This document shows, piece by piece, positions 11,818-22,115 of a DNA stretch of 64,000 nucleotides; position 1 is the first letter of the stretch; the number at the start of each line of letters is the position of its first letter. Source of the stretch: Rattus norvegicus (taxonomy: Eukaryota; Chordata; Mammalia; Rodentia; Muridae); assembly GCF_036323735.1 (NCBI RefSeq), contig NC_086029.1, forward strand, positions 16,793,857 to 16,857,856, given 5' to 3'. The notes below the pieces were generated by a model. It was given only the letters and a program-made list of their open reading frames with translations, was not told the origin of the DNA and did not search any database. The position numbers were made by a program, and so were the translations under genes.

Positions 11818-12910
11818 CTACTGCCCTGTAGAACATTCTCAAAGTCTCTGCAGGGCTCAAGGCAACTGTACACGTCATCAGGCTCTAGGGTCTAGGGTAT
11901 GTGACTTTTGACTGGTAAGTGCTATCATTTTAAGGTTGTGGTCTATATGGTTGAAGACTCGAAACAGAAGTGGAAATCAGGGAAGACTTAGAAGAAGCCT
12001 CCTTTGGTAGCATAAAAGAATTTTAGTTCCAGTGAAGGGTGGTAGGGATGCAGATGTCAAGCTATAGGAACAGAAGTGATGTGGTACTTCTGCGACTTGG
12101 GGAGGCAACTGGGAAAACTTCCTGAAGAAGGACCAACTTGAAGGGGAAGGAAGAGAGAATTCTGGGTTCAGGGGAGTTCTAAGTAAAACTATGTTAGGGG
12201 GAGACAAATGACTTTTCAGTATGCTGATGAACTAAAGAAGAGTCCGAAATGTGGCAACAATGTGGCATGTGAGAAGAAGGAAGGCAGCCATTGTTGAAAG
12301 ACCTTACTGTTGGGTACCAGAGATTCAGTGGAAAAGTATACTCTGAAGGAGCAGCAGAGTCAGATTTGAGCTGCCATAAAACAATCACACAGTGAGCTTT
12401 GCAGATGAACGATGTAAAGGGCTGAGAAGGTGCAAGAAACTAAGGCAGAAGGCTGGTTGCTGAAGTGCAGGACAAGGTCAGAATTACAACAGGGAGCTGC
12501 AGGCACACAGGAATGCACCACGTACGGCCGGGCAACAGGGGAAGATCTGACAATTAGTGACTCAGTGAGGTGAAGGGAGGAGGTGAACTAAGCACCAAAC
12601 ACAGCGGAAGGGGCAGCTGGGGAAGGAGTGGACTTTGAGAATTAAGTTCCCTTCGGGATCTCTGATTTTGCTGCTATAGAAAACTACACGCAGACAGTCA
12701 GCAAGTTAGTAGATATACTGGTCTTCAAAAAAATAGAGAAACAACTTCTAGGTATGATGGCACATAAATGATAACTACAGTGAAAAGTAGGTGATACAGA
12801 GAGATGTACATGGTGGCCCAAGACAGACCTGAATACCCTAACGATTGATGGATAGCTTTAAAAAAGAAAACACCAAACACAAAACCCCAGCCCAGAGGAA
12901 AGTTATGAGT
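11818..12910. other. Intron 1 stretch, nothing recognised
   Basis: Purine-leaning sequence with GAAG-rich patches (about 11990-12190) but no element or exon that I can identify. Confidence 0.5.
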
Positions 12911-13075
12911 GCTGAAGCTGGAAGGAAGGCTCCACAGTAGAGAACCCATGTTGAGTTCCCAGCACCCATGTTGTACATACAGCTCCAGAGGTCTCTGCAG
13001 GTACCTGCAAACATGTAGCATGCACACATGCGCGTGCAAACACACACACACACAAACATACATACACACACAAAT
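12911..13075 (+). mobile_element. B3-like SINE remnant
   Basis: GCTGAAGCTGGAAGGAAGG, GTTGAGTTCCCAGCACCCATG, and CCAGAGGTCTCTGCAGGTACCTGC with a CA-rich tail follow the order of the B3 consensus, with considerable divergence. Confidence 0.6.
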
Positions 13076-13121
13076 TATACATACATATACATATATATGT
13101 ATGTGTATATATAATATATAT

Positions 13122-13171
<50 letters not shown>

Positions 13172-13188
13172 GAGACAGACAGACAGAA
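13036..13188 (+). repeat. Compound microsatellite (CA)n-(TA)n-(GA)n-(GACA)n
   Basis: CA-rich sequence grades into a TATATA run (13080-13138), then GAGAGA (13139-13175) and GACAGACA. It looks like an expanded tail of the preceding SINE. Confidence 0.9.
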
Positions 13189-13597
13189 TATTTGTCATTC
13201 TTTTCAATATGGAAACTAAACTTTTACTACTAAATCAAAGAGAACAATCAGGTTTATAGGCAAAGGTGAAAAACAAATGGACAATTTCACCAAATTAACA
13301 AGATTACCAAAGTAAACTGTGTATCCCCTGTGACTGACTTCTAAGAAAAAGAATGAGCTCTTCTTTCTGCTACTCAGTACATTTCTGATCTCAAAATGTA
13401 CTGAGACCGTCTGCACTCAGTTTCCCAGTCAATCCAAAGGTGTGACAGTGTCCTATCACAGGCTTCGTGAGAACTGACTAAGCAGAGCACACACAATTGC
13501 TAGCTCAGTACCAGTTTACAGAAATTCCTAAAATTTGTCTTTATTGAAGACTGGTAGGAATTACAGTGTTGAAGCAACTTAGGCAGTTACCTATTTA

Positions 13598-13725
13598 CCA
13601 GGCATGGAAACAAATGCCTGCCACTCCCTTACTGAGAAAGCTGAGGTACTGGGGTCATTAGGACAAGCTGGACTACACTGTTAGATCCTGTCTCAAGCAA
13701 CCAAACCAAACCAAGCCAAACCACA
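13598..13725 (+). mobile_element. Degenerate B1 SINE
   Basis: CCAGGCATGGAAACAAATGCCTG, GAGAAAGCTGAGGTA and GATCCTGTCTCAAGCAACCAAACC match the 5', middle and 3' parts of 7SL-derived B1 in order. Its tail is a CCAAA-type run. Confidence 0.65.
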
Positions 13726-16280
13726 CCACATGCTACTGTTTTTTCCAGGTCTGGGTCAAAGCCACTGCCTCCTTCACCCATTAACTCTATTCCTAGTTCC
13801 ACCTCTGTCCCAGCACTTGACTTGCTCAAACCCAGTTATGATAAGTCCTAATGGAATGCTGGCTGAACAGGTTCATAACTCTCTTCAATAAATAGGTCAC
13901 TATGTGCCCACATAGAAGAAAAAACACATCATAAAAAGTATATGTGCATATAATACAACTCAGAAAGAGGAAATCCAGTGCTCAATTGTACTCGACTGGA
14001 AAGGCACCCTTCTCATCAGTGGCTTTGAGATAGACCTCTCATTAATTTCTGTAACAAAGTATACACGAAAGAGACCTGTTCATCTCTGTGTCAAAATGAA
14101 TTAAACATAATTCTGAATTGTAATGTGTTGTAATGGTGCCTCCCTTTTTAATTTACATGTGCAGTAGTCTTTGATGATATAGTACATAATTCTTCCAGCC
14201 AATCCAGAGACAAAAAGATTCAATGACTCCCCAGGTGCATAAGCAGCTATCTACTTCCTTTATACATCAGCATTTCATTACTGCTAGAACAGGTTACAAA
14301 GTCAGCAGACAGTGAAAGATCTTGTGATCAATAACATGCTCTAGGAACTGAGAGAAATGCATAAAAATACATTACATTTCATTATGTACTGGCTCATTAC
14401 TGAGAGGAGTGCTGTCACCTTTTATATAAAACAAGAGCCCTTTCCTTTAACAAGGAGAACAAACATCAGTAAAGCTCTAACGTAATCCACAATTAAGGCA
14501 TCAGGAAGTGATCTGAATTAATATGATAATTTAAGAAAATGCCAAGTCTGCAAATTGGTAGATGAAGTAAATTTACCTGGGATCCAAATTTACATTCAGA
14601 AATGTCAGAACCAAGATTTTTTAATTTAGTGGGTATAGTAGCTAGCAAAAGTCCTTAAGCCTCCCCCCCACCCCCCATAAACAATTCTGTTCAGAAAAAA
14701 AAAAAAAACCAAAAAGAAAACAATCTTATCATTAGGACTAACCCAACTGCAAAGGAACATGAAGTCAGACACTTCCCTGCACATCCTCATTGTCTTTTTC
14801 TCTGTCCCCTAAACTTCAAGGATATGTCACTGGGTGTCTAAAAATACCAGAAAGCACAGAGCCAAGGTCTGTCTTTGAAAATGTAACAGACATTAAGCAA
14901 TTAAAACTAGAATATTTGTATTTTACTGTTAAAAAATACTTTTGAATTGTGGCAACAGGGTGAGAAAGAAACACACTTTTTGCTGTCCTTAGTCAATCTC
15001 ATTATCACTATAAAAATTATAGTGAATATCTATTAAAGATTATTACAATATAAAACTTAAGCAACAAGGAGATGATTGTTTCCTACCCCAAGAGGGAGTA
15101 GAATACAGCATCACAATACTAGTACAGAAACACACACACACAATACAAAGTGTCATGTTAATGATTAAACAATATTCTCAGGAAATCACAGAAAACGCCC
15201 ACTTCATGTAATTGTGTTATACCACATAGCAACTTAATAGCTATTCCAGAGGTGGAAAATGGCACTTCTCAATTAGTAAAAAGTCAGCATAGTGAAAAAA
15301 CAAACATCAAACAAAAAGCAGTCACTCAGAATAACCAAAATTGCATTATACTGTTTTATAAGCTGGAGATAAAAATGGCACCCTGTGTTAAGATGAAAGG
15401 CCATGTAGCAGGGTAGAGATGGTGTCTTTGTTATCCTCCCCCCAAATCTGGCACTGGAACAGTGAACACAAAGAAATGAAGGAGTTACCCCAACTCAGGG
15501 CTGAGCTCTGGGTTTGTACCAATCACAGTCTAGCTACCACTGCTCCTTTTGTGGCTGGGTTAGACCCTTACAAAGGAGGGATTATTTGGCTGAAGCAACA
15601 GCAACCTGGGCTCGACATGCAATGGAAAGCAATTTTTAGATAACTTGGTATGAATTTAATACCTGGGACAGGAATGTATAGCATACACACTACACCACAG
15701 CCTGTGAAAGCCACTAAACTTGTACATTCCAACACATCCACTTTTTCCCTCTTCATAAGATGGCACTGAGCCACCTGAAACAATGTGTTTTTAAAAATGC
15801 GAACTTCTATGACAATTACACAACACTCACTTTCGTTGGCAAAAGATAACCACAGAGGAAAAATCTGAACTATGAAAATGATACCCAGACCCTTGCCTTG
15901 GACTTATTTTTGTCTGCTGGAGTCTTTCTTATGTGTAATGCTGAGGTGTTTGTAAAGATACTGCCAGCCTGGCCACAAGTTCATTTCCTAAGTGGACCTG
16001 CGGCGACCTCCCGCCTTGTCCCCTAGTAAACACACATCCCTTTCTGATGTCAGGAAGTGGGACGTCTTCACGGAAGAAGGAACCAAGGAGCAGGAAAAAA
16101 CCAACATGAAATCCATCAACTCGCCAAGTCTAACGACAACCAAGAGCCAGCACTGCTCTGCCTCCCCAGAAAGCTGAGAAACCCTCTCGGGGAACGGTGG
16201 TGGGGAAGAGAAAAAGAAAACGAGGGTGGGGTGAGAGCAATCAGGAGGGCGAACCGGCCAGGTGAGGATGTAGAGCCGCA
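13726..16280. other. Intron 1, promoter-proximal part, nothing recognised
   Basis: Repeat-poor sequence with a C-tract/A-tract pair at 14662-14716 and a short CA run near 15129. No exon was recognised. Its lack of recent insertions next to a promoter makes it a reasonable place for intronic regulatory sequence, which is inference only. Confidence 0.45.
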
Positions 16281-16281
16281 G

Positions 16282-16288
16282 TGACTCA
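16282..16288. promoter_or_regulatory. AP-1 consensus TGACTCA near start of intron 1
   Basis: A perfect TGACTCA lies about 110 bp inside intron 1, at the edge of the CpG island. A 7-bp match is common by chance; its location in probable open chromatin is the only reason to list it. Confidence 0.25.
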
Positions 16289-16400
16289 GCCATGGTCACC
16301 TGTGGGGCCGCCGACCCGGGCCCACCTCGGGGGACAGCACGGGAGCCAAGGCCAGAGCTCCCCAGAGACCCCAGGCGGGTGAGCCGGGCCCAGAACTCAC

Positions 16401-16434
16401 CGTCCACGGTCTTCTTCTTGAAGAGGGACGCCAT
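16401..16434 (-). CDS. Chmp2b: Chmp2b exon 1, coding part (residues 1-11 plus one base)
   Basis: Read on the minus strand, the exon encodes MASLFKKKTVD and the first base of the next codon (34 nt, phase 1). The start codon sits in a strong Kozak context, ACCATGG. The exon ends at a consensus donor GTGAGT (GT at 16400-16399). The basic lysine-rich start is the N-terminal membrane-proximal segment typical of CHMP2-type ESCRT-III proteins. The frame stays open upstream of the ATG for about 180 codons, but that is GC-rich promoter and upstream sequence and I do not treat it as coding. The join to exon 2 restores the aspartate codon G|AT, which confirms the boundary. Confidence 0.95.
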
Positions 16435-16670
16435 GGTCAGCGGCCGCGTCCGGGCGGCCCAGCTCGGCCCGGTTCGGTCCGGCCCGGTTCTGGGGCTAGG
16501 TCGGGTAGAAGGACAGATCCCGGGGGAGGCACGCAGCGGCAGGAGGAGAAAGACAGGGTCTCCAAGCACGACCTGTGGCGGGCGTGGCTCTGCGAGGCTC
16601 CCGTGAACGCGTCCTCGGTGCTCAGGTGACCGGGAACTAAGACACTTTTTGGAGAAGTCACTTCTAGGCG

Positions 16671-16709
16671 GCGCCTGCGCACTCTGCGAGCACGCCTGCG
16701 CATTGCGCG
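16671..16709. promoter_or_regulatory. Paired NRF1-like sites in Chmp2b promoter
   Basis: GCGCCTGCGCAC (16671-16682) and GCCTGCGCATTGCGCG (from 16694) both contain the TGCGCA core next to GCGC, close to the NRF1 consensus YGCGCANGCGCR. They lie about 240-275 bp upstream of the start codon, where a CpG-island promoter would be expected. Binding is inferred from motif only. Confidence 0.5.
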
Positions 16710-16800
16710 TCTGAAGCCGCAGCGCTGCCCTCACTTCAAAGGCTGCCCGCTCTTCCCGGCTTCTGGTAGCCACGCGTCCGGACCAAGGTTGGCGGGGTAG

Positions 16801-17574
16801 GCGGCTCGTGAATCCGCAGGGTGCTTGGTTGGCTTGGTTGTGCTGACCTCCGGCACAAGTGAAACCTGACCCACGCTTTCCTTGCTGTTCCTGGATGTGG
16901 GAATTAGGGATCTTGGGGACCTGTAGGGGACTGCTGACCTGTGACTGATTGACTGAAGTCAATAGGACTTCCCTTGCCCTCAATGCAGGGCCTTAGGGGG
17001 ATGCTTTGCTAGGCTAGTGAGGAGATCTTCCCAGATTGCCCAGATGCTACCTGACTCCAGCCCATATCCTGAAGGACCCAGCTTCACTTGCCACCCGGTT
17101 TCTGGTGCCTCCACCAACCTGCTTCTGTTCCTGGGGATCTGAGGTCTGGAGATTGTTTGACCAGGAAAGGAGTGGCAAGCAAATGTCTAACGCCACACTA
17201 TTGTTTAATGCTCCTGACCGGAAACAAGAAAGGCTACTGGTATTTGAGTTCTTGCTTAAACGTGGCCAACTCTTTCTAGATGCTCAGGAAAAGACACATA
17301 GTCACACACTAAAAATTGGCTACACAGTGAATCTATTAAATTGCCACACAGCACTTGATTGATAATTGATACCAAGTCTCCATACCATGTAAAAAAAGAA
17401 GAGCACAATGGGAATCATAATCATGTGTGATTATGTGTGTGTACATCACCCTAATTAATGCATTGTTTCTATTTACAATTATAATTTTGTTTTGAACACA
17501 TTTCCCTCCAAAACCCCATTTTAGCAGCACTGCCTTTTTGTGGGATTAAAAAGCAAACTAGTGTTAGTCAGGCA
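16801..17574. other. Upstream flank of Chmp2b, nothing recognised
   Basis: Immediately upstream of the CpG island. A 108-codon plus-strand frame at 17036-17362 begins close to the island, but its translation is not recognised and it has no supporting splice or composition signal. Confidence 0.45.
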
Positions 17575-17695
17575 TTTAATTCCAGCACTTTGGAGGCAAA
17601 GGCAGGTGGATCTCTGAGTTCCAGACCAGACTGATCTACATAGTTTCAGAATAGTCAAGGCTGAATAGTCAAGACAAACCCTGTCTCAAAACAAC
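17575..17695 (+). mobile_element. B1 SINE
   Basis: AGTCAGGCATTTAATTCCAGCACTTTGGAGGCAAAGGCAGG-type 5' end, the middle block GAGTTCCAGACCAGACTGATCTACATAG, and CCCTGTCTCAAAAC at the 3' end are in B1 order. A short internal duplication (AATAGTCAAGGCTGAATAGTCAAG, about 17650-17673) has expanded the second half. Confidence 0.85.
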
Positions 17696-17715
17696 CACTA
17701 CACAAAGAAATCCAA

Positions 17716-17792
17716 GTTGCTGGACCTGGAGGTGTTATTCAGTGGTAGAATTTATCACTGCACGTCTGGCCCTGGTTCAATTATTAGCACCT
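17716..17792 (+). mobile_element. Old ID-like (tRNA-Ala-derived) SINE
   Basis: GTTGCTGGACCTGGAGGTG, TTCAGTGGTAGAATTTATCACTGCACG and CCCTGGTTCAATTATTAGCACC follow the A-box to B-box order of ID elements with many changes. It is directly downstream of the B1. Confidence 0.6.
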
Positions 17793-19787
17793 AATAGTAG
17801 AAGCGGTGATAACATTCTTTTTCATAGTTTTGACTTCAGATGCACAGGGTCACCGTAAAACGTTACTGTGATTCATCTTAGGATCTAAAAATGTATTTCA
17901 AGAATGTTTAAACTTTGAAGATCATCAGATTTTGCCTTCTGCTTTTTTTTTTAAACCTCATAAGATATCAAAACCCATGTGAGCATTGATAACCTTGCTG
18001 CTACAGCTACTATTAGTAAAATTTAGCCAAGAATTTGTTAAAACTTCTGAGGAACAGCGAGAGTAAGCAAGGTACAGTTATTTCCCTCAAGTTACTTAGT
18101 CATTTTTAGAAGGCAAAGTAAACGAGACTGAAATTATAATGGGGGAGACAGATACTGTACCCAGGGCTTGGCTTTTTCTCATGGAAAAATCATGGCAAAA
18201 ACCAAACAAACAAAAACCTTGCCCTAGCTTCCCAAAGTAATGAATGCCAGAGAGTCGAGCTTGCATGCATGAGAGGCAATAAGCTTCTAGTGGATAGGAC
18301 TCCTCTCCCACCTCCCTGCTGCAGTCACCCTTGTTTTATTACTCCTAAGTGATCCCCCCCACTGACCCAATTGTAACAGTTGGGAAAATGCCAAGTACTT
18401 AGCAGCAACCATATGGAAGGCCCTCCAAAAGTGCACAGCGGGAGTTAAAGGCAGGGCTTGCTCATTACAATAAAGATAAAACAGAAATATGTACCACGGA
18501 AAGCTCAGCACTCTAATAGCTTGCTGCTCCCATCGTTTGAAACAGGCTGATATCCAGCTGATAGGTCTCAGGCTGGCTGGCATCCATTCTACTTAGTTGA
18601 TGGCCGAACTCAAACTCAACCCATACATAGTGTGCCTATGACTCCTTATATACAGAACAAGGGTTATTTAAACACAGCTGAGGTTTGGGACACTAACAAG
18701 TTTTAAACTGAAACAAGATTTTATTTAAAGTCACCATTGTCATATACAATCTGTTAAATCAACCAGACAAATATTTAAGCATGGTATGTAGCAGAATTTT
18801 AATAGTGCTGTTTAAATCGCTTTAGGAAACAGTAACTTAATGTCCTATTGTATTTTCCTTATGGACCAACACTGTTCCTTCCCATTGCTCAGTGAAAACG
18901 CTATAGTTCATATTTTGCTATGTGTTGGGGGTTTCCCAGGAAGAAGAGATTCGTGGTCTGTGCCCTGTATCTTGTTTCCTTGCTGGTTTTCATCTTCTCA
19001 CTCACTTGGGAAGGAAGTCAGTTTTTGACTCATCATAGAGGTCATAAAACCACACCTGTTGTGAAGCTGAATAATCTGTGTACTACACTGCTGTGTTCAA
19101 GAAATATGTAGGTGTGCCGAGGTTTGCCCTGGAGTTGTCTGTATTTTGATGCTAATTCCACTGCCCAAAGGACAGCTGCCTAGTCCTGTACTCTGGACTC
19201 TGGTGGTGAGAGCCGGTGATTGGGCAGGGGAAGGGAAGGTGGAGCAGAGGAGGAGGAGAGAGAGGGGGGTTGGAGGAGAAGGAAGAAGAGGGAGCTGAAG
19301 CACTTGGCATGGAGAAACCCCAAGTGATAAAGGATTTCACACTGGGGAAGAGGGTAATGTAGTGGTAGATCTGCCCAATCTAGGTACGAGCTTGTATTCA
19401 TATTAATCGAGGTGTGTTTTCTTTGCAAGCACGGACTTATTCGTGTTAGAGAGGTTACTGCAACATAGGTGTAAACTGACTTCCTTTAAATAAATCCCTC
19501 ATCAGAATATTTACTAAAGTAACTTTAGAATGTGGAGTAGTAAAATTTAGCTTAGGTAAATATCTTTTTCCATATTTTACCGTAATACCATATCATGTTT
19601 GCTTTGCTTTGAATATAGTGAGGCCAATAAGGTGTAGCTGTCCACCATTTTGAATGTTTTTTGTTTGGGTAGCCTTCATTTTTGTTCTGATTGCTTCAAT
19701 TTCCTTGGCAAGGTAGTCTACAACCTCTTATCCCATGCTTCATTTTTTGATTGGTTGCATTTTAGGCACATACAGGTTTTATGTGGT
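17793..19787. other. Intergenic stretch, nothing recognised
   Basis: Unique-looking sequence; a purine-rich patch (AGGAGGAGAGAGAGGGGGG type) at 19225-19290 is the only low-complexity segment. No exon was recognised. Confidence 0.5.
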
Positions 19788-19862
19788 GTGGAGATTTCCC
19801 CCAGGACTTCATTCATACTATGAAACCGCTTTACCGAGGGAGCTATCTCCAGCCTTCTGTTG
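19788..19862 (-). mobile_element. Old ID/B4-type SINE remnant
   Basis: On the minus strand, GGCTGGAGATAGCTCCCTCGGTAAAGCGG and the downstream CATGAATGAAGTCCTGGGGGAAATC correspond to the tRNA-derived promoter half of ID/B4 SINEs, heavily mutated. Confidence 0.5.
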
Positions 19863-20029
19863 TGCCTCCACCGCTGTTTGTAACCACCTCTCTGACGTGC
19901 TTTCTTCCAGCCTCACTGCCTCTGTTAGTTTCCAAATAGTAGAATGATGCTGTTGTCAATGTGAATCAGATCATGCTATTCTGTTCTTTCAGAAAAGATG
20001 GAGGGGGGAGACATGCAAGCACTCTAGAC

Positions 20030-21150
20030 TTAGCATTGCTTAGGCTCAAACCTCTGGGCACCCCTGTTAAGGACCTGGTAAATAGGCTTCCGGGACACCT
20101 GTGAAGGCTAATCTGATTAGATTAGGTGCTAGACATTCTTGTTGATAGGAAAACGAACCTTATTTGTGGGTGGACTATTGCAGAGACTGGGATCCCAGAG
20201 CTAATGGAAATGAAAGAAAAACTGACTACAACAATCATTACCCTCTCCTGCCTCACTGCAAATGCAATGTGACCAGCAGCTTCCTTTTCCTTCTGCCATG
20301 CCTTCTCAAACACCATAGGATTCTCCTAGAACTGTTAAGCAAAAATAAATTCTATCTTTATTAAGTTGGTTTCTGTTGTTGTTGCTACAGCAATGCTGAG
20401 AGTAGGAAAACCCAGAAAACTGTTATCAAAAAAAGGGGCCCTGGCTGTTATCACAAGATGTTTCAGCCTTGTAACCAGTTTGAGGGAAGAATGTGAAAGA
20501 ATGGGAACAAAGGCTAGAAAAGCTCTTGAATACTATAAATAGAGGTTAATGAGCCATTCTTATTGGAGCGTGGAGAGCAATATTGCAGAGACAGATACAG
20601 ACAGTGGGGCCCTAGGTCTTGAGGTTTCAGAGGGAAACAAAGAATATCTGAATCTGCTTGGGTCATTCCAGCAATTTTCTGGCAGAGAATCTGTATTCTG
20701 CAAACTTAAGATTAAATTTAAAGATAATTGTTTGGAAGAAGAAATTTCAAAACAGGAAAGCTTGTGGGCTGTGGAGCACAACTACTTAGTCCACTTAGTT
20801 CTGTAGTGGAAAAGATCAAATGTACCGCAGAACGCATTTAAACGTGTGGTCTGGCATAGAAACCGGTGTAAGCAAATTTAAAATATGGCTAACATCAGAG
20901 TCATAATTCTCCGTCTCGTCAGCATTTCCTACTGACATAGGCTTGCACAACCTGTTTGCCAGGAAAGATGTGCCTACTGATGTTATAGTAGCATCACTGT
21001 TACTGGGATTCCCAACAGCTCTCAGGTTGGATTTGGGGCCCATTACCCATGAGCACTTTCAGTTCTTATCCTATGGACATGGTGTAAAGCCTGTGGTCAA
21101 AGCCATAGATCCCAGAGTGGGAAGTTACTTCTGTTGCTTTTCTAAATTAA
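20030..21150 (+). mobile_element. ERVL-MaLR remnant: LTR plus internal sequence
   Basis: The LTR part ends near 20405 with AATAAATTCTATCTTTATTAAG and TTGCTACAGCAATGCTGAG, the R/U5 pattern of rodent MT/ORR1 LTRs. It is followed by MaLR internal sequence: GGCTAGAAAAGCTCTTGAATACT, GACAGATACAGACAGTGGGGCC, TTTCAGAGGGAAAC and GCATTTAAACGTGTGGTCTGGCAT. Short frames (for example 20549-20806) are decayed pieces of this. No 3' LTR was found. Subfamily not resolved. Confidence 0.6.
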
Positions 21151-21188
21151 TGAACTGCCAAATATTTACATTTATTCAGAAATCTATT

Positions 21189-21263
21189 CAGAAATAAATG
21201 TGAATATTTATTCAGTATATTCTTCAATAAATATTATTCAATAAATATTCACATTTATTTCTG
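21189..21263. repeat. Perfect 24-bp inverted repeat (hairpin)
   Basis: The arm 21189-21212 is the exact reverse complement of 21240-21263, separated by a 27-nt AT-rich spacer containing a further partial copy (CAATAAATATT). The arms carry TGTGAATATTTATT and its complement. No flanking duplication suggesting a MITE was confirmed. Confidence 0.95.
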
Positions 21264-21469
21264 TGGATCAGTGCTGCTGCCAGTGTTGATTAGAGAAAAT
21301 GCTTTATCTTGCACTAACTGCAGAGACTCGGAACTGTTCAGAGTTCTGAAATAAGAGCCTCCTGAATGCTAGCCACTCAGAACACATCTGTATCACTCCT
21401 CCCTCCAAGGCTTTTTTATGGGCACTGCAAAAGAGGAAGCAGAGAGTACAAAGAGCTGGAGAGATGAGT

Positions 21470-21950
21470 TTACCTTGGTGATTAACTTGATTAGATTAGG
21501 ATCAACTAAGACATGTGCCTCTAGATACTTAGGGGCAGCAGTCTCCTTTGGCAGCCAGGTTAAAAAGGAAAATGTTCAAAGGAAGAGCAGCCCTCCATTT
21601 GCCTGGCTGCCTTTGCTGCCTCCGAGTGCTGGCATCTACTCTGCTACAAGTGTTACTTCACCACCATTTACTGAGGTCAGAATCCAGATTTTCTGGCACT
21701 CCAACCTGGACTGCAAAACCTCAGCCCCCTTACCCCTAAATCTTCAAGGACTTCAATGCCAGCTTGGAATTCCTAAGGCATCTGCCCTCACACACTGAAT
21801 AGCTACTAGGTTTCCAGTATTTCCAGCTGCAGACAGCCATTGTTGGACCAACCTATAACATGTAATGCATACCCATATAGTAAATCTGTTTTGTAATATA
21901 TACTAATTCTATGGTTTCTGTTCCTCTAGAGAACTGTGACTAACAAAAAC
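21470..21950 (+). repeat. Interspersed repeat, family unresolved
   Basis: It begins ACCTTGGTGATTAACTTGATTAGATTAGG and ends TTCTATGGTTTCTGTTCCTCTAGAGAACTGTGACTAAC. The end pattern is familiar from mammalian interspersed repeats, but I cannot assign a family. A 126-codon frame at 21418-21798 overlaps it and is not recognised as a protein. Confidence 0.4.
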
Positions 21951-22115
21951 ATAATTATAATATACAATATAATATATTATTATATGTAATATAATAAAAT
22001 ACATTATAACATTATCTAAAACATAATATGTTATATATTATATAATTTATGATGTACAGATATGGCTATGCTATATAATATATAAGATATAAGATATATA
22101 AAACATACACATATA
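21951..22115. repeat. AT-rich low-complexity tract
   Basis: Irregular TATAATATA/ATATAAGATATA sequence following the repeat above. Confidence 0.85.

Larger units (their letters stand above)
2707..16400 (-). other. Chmp2b: Chmp2b intron 1
   Basis: A 13.7-kb intron bounded by GTGAGT at its 5' end and CTAG at its 3' end (minus strand). It contains an ancient L1, URR1, B2, B3 and B1 SINEs, an ERVK-like LTR, a long (TG)n tract and a large purine triplet tract, listed separately. No further exon was recognised inside it. Confidence 0.93.
1..16625 (-). other. Chmp2b: Chmp2b gene body, 5' part (exons 1-2)
   Basis: This span holds the first two coding exons of Chmp2b, transcribed right to left; later exons lie beyond the left edge. 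CHMP2B is known as a cytosolic ESCRT-III subunit that polymerises on endosomal and other membranes with CHMP4, CHMP3 and CHMP2A and recruits VPS4 for membrane scission; human mutations cause a familial frontotemporal dementia. Identification rests on the joined exon translation, which matches my recall of the conserved CHMP2B N-terminus through residue 42, with matching phases and GT-AG boundaries. The right edge is an estimate of the transcription start within the CpG island; no start site can be read directly. Confidence 0.93.
16290..16800. promoter_or_regulatory. Chmp2b: CpG island spanning Chmp2b exon 1
   Basis: CpG density is very high in this segment (for example the CCGGCCCGG and GCGCCTGCGC clusters) against AT-rich flanks. 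It covers the start of intron 1, coding exon 1, the 5' UTR and the proximal promoter. I see no TATA box at a suitable distance, which fits a housekeeping-type dispersed promoter. Divergent transcription to the right is possible for such promoters, but no upstream gene was recognised. Confidence 0.85.

Noticed and set aside
11534..11878. Poly-Leu, poly-Arg and poly-Ser/Pro frames up to 114 codons
   Set aside because: All arise from the triplet purine tract, which has no stops in any frame.
15988..16983. 331-codon minus-strand frame
   Set aside because: It contains the real Chmp2b start codon, but downstream of codon 11 it reads through the GTGAGT donor into intron 1, and upstream it crosses the promoter. 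Only 16401-16434 is supported as coding.
17036..17362. Possible divergent gene next to the Chmp2b CpG island
   Set aside because: The 108-codon translation is unrecognised, has no second exon and lies outside the CpG-rich segment; no divergent coding partner of CHMP2B is known to me.
21418..21798. 126-codon plus-strand frame
   Set aside because: It overlaps an interspersed repeat and the translation matches nothing I know.
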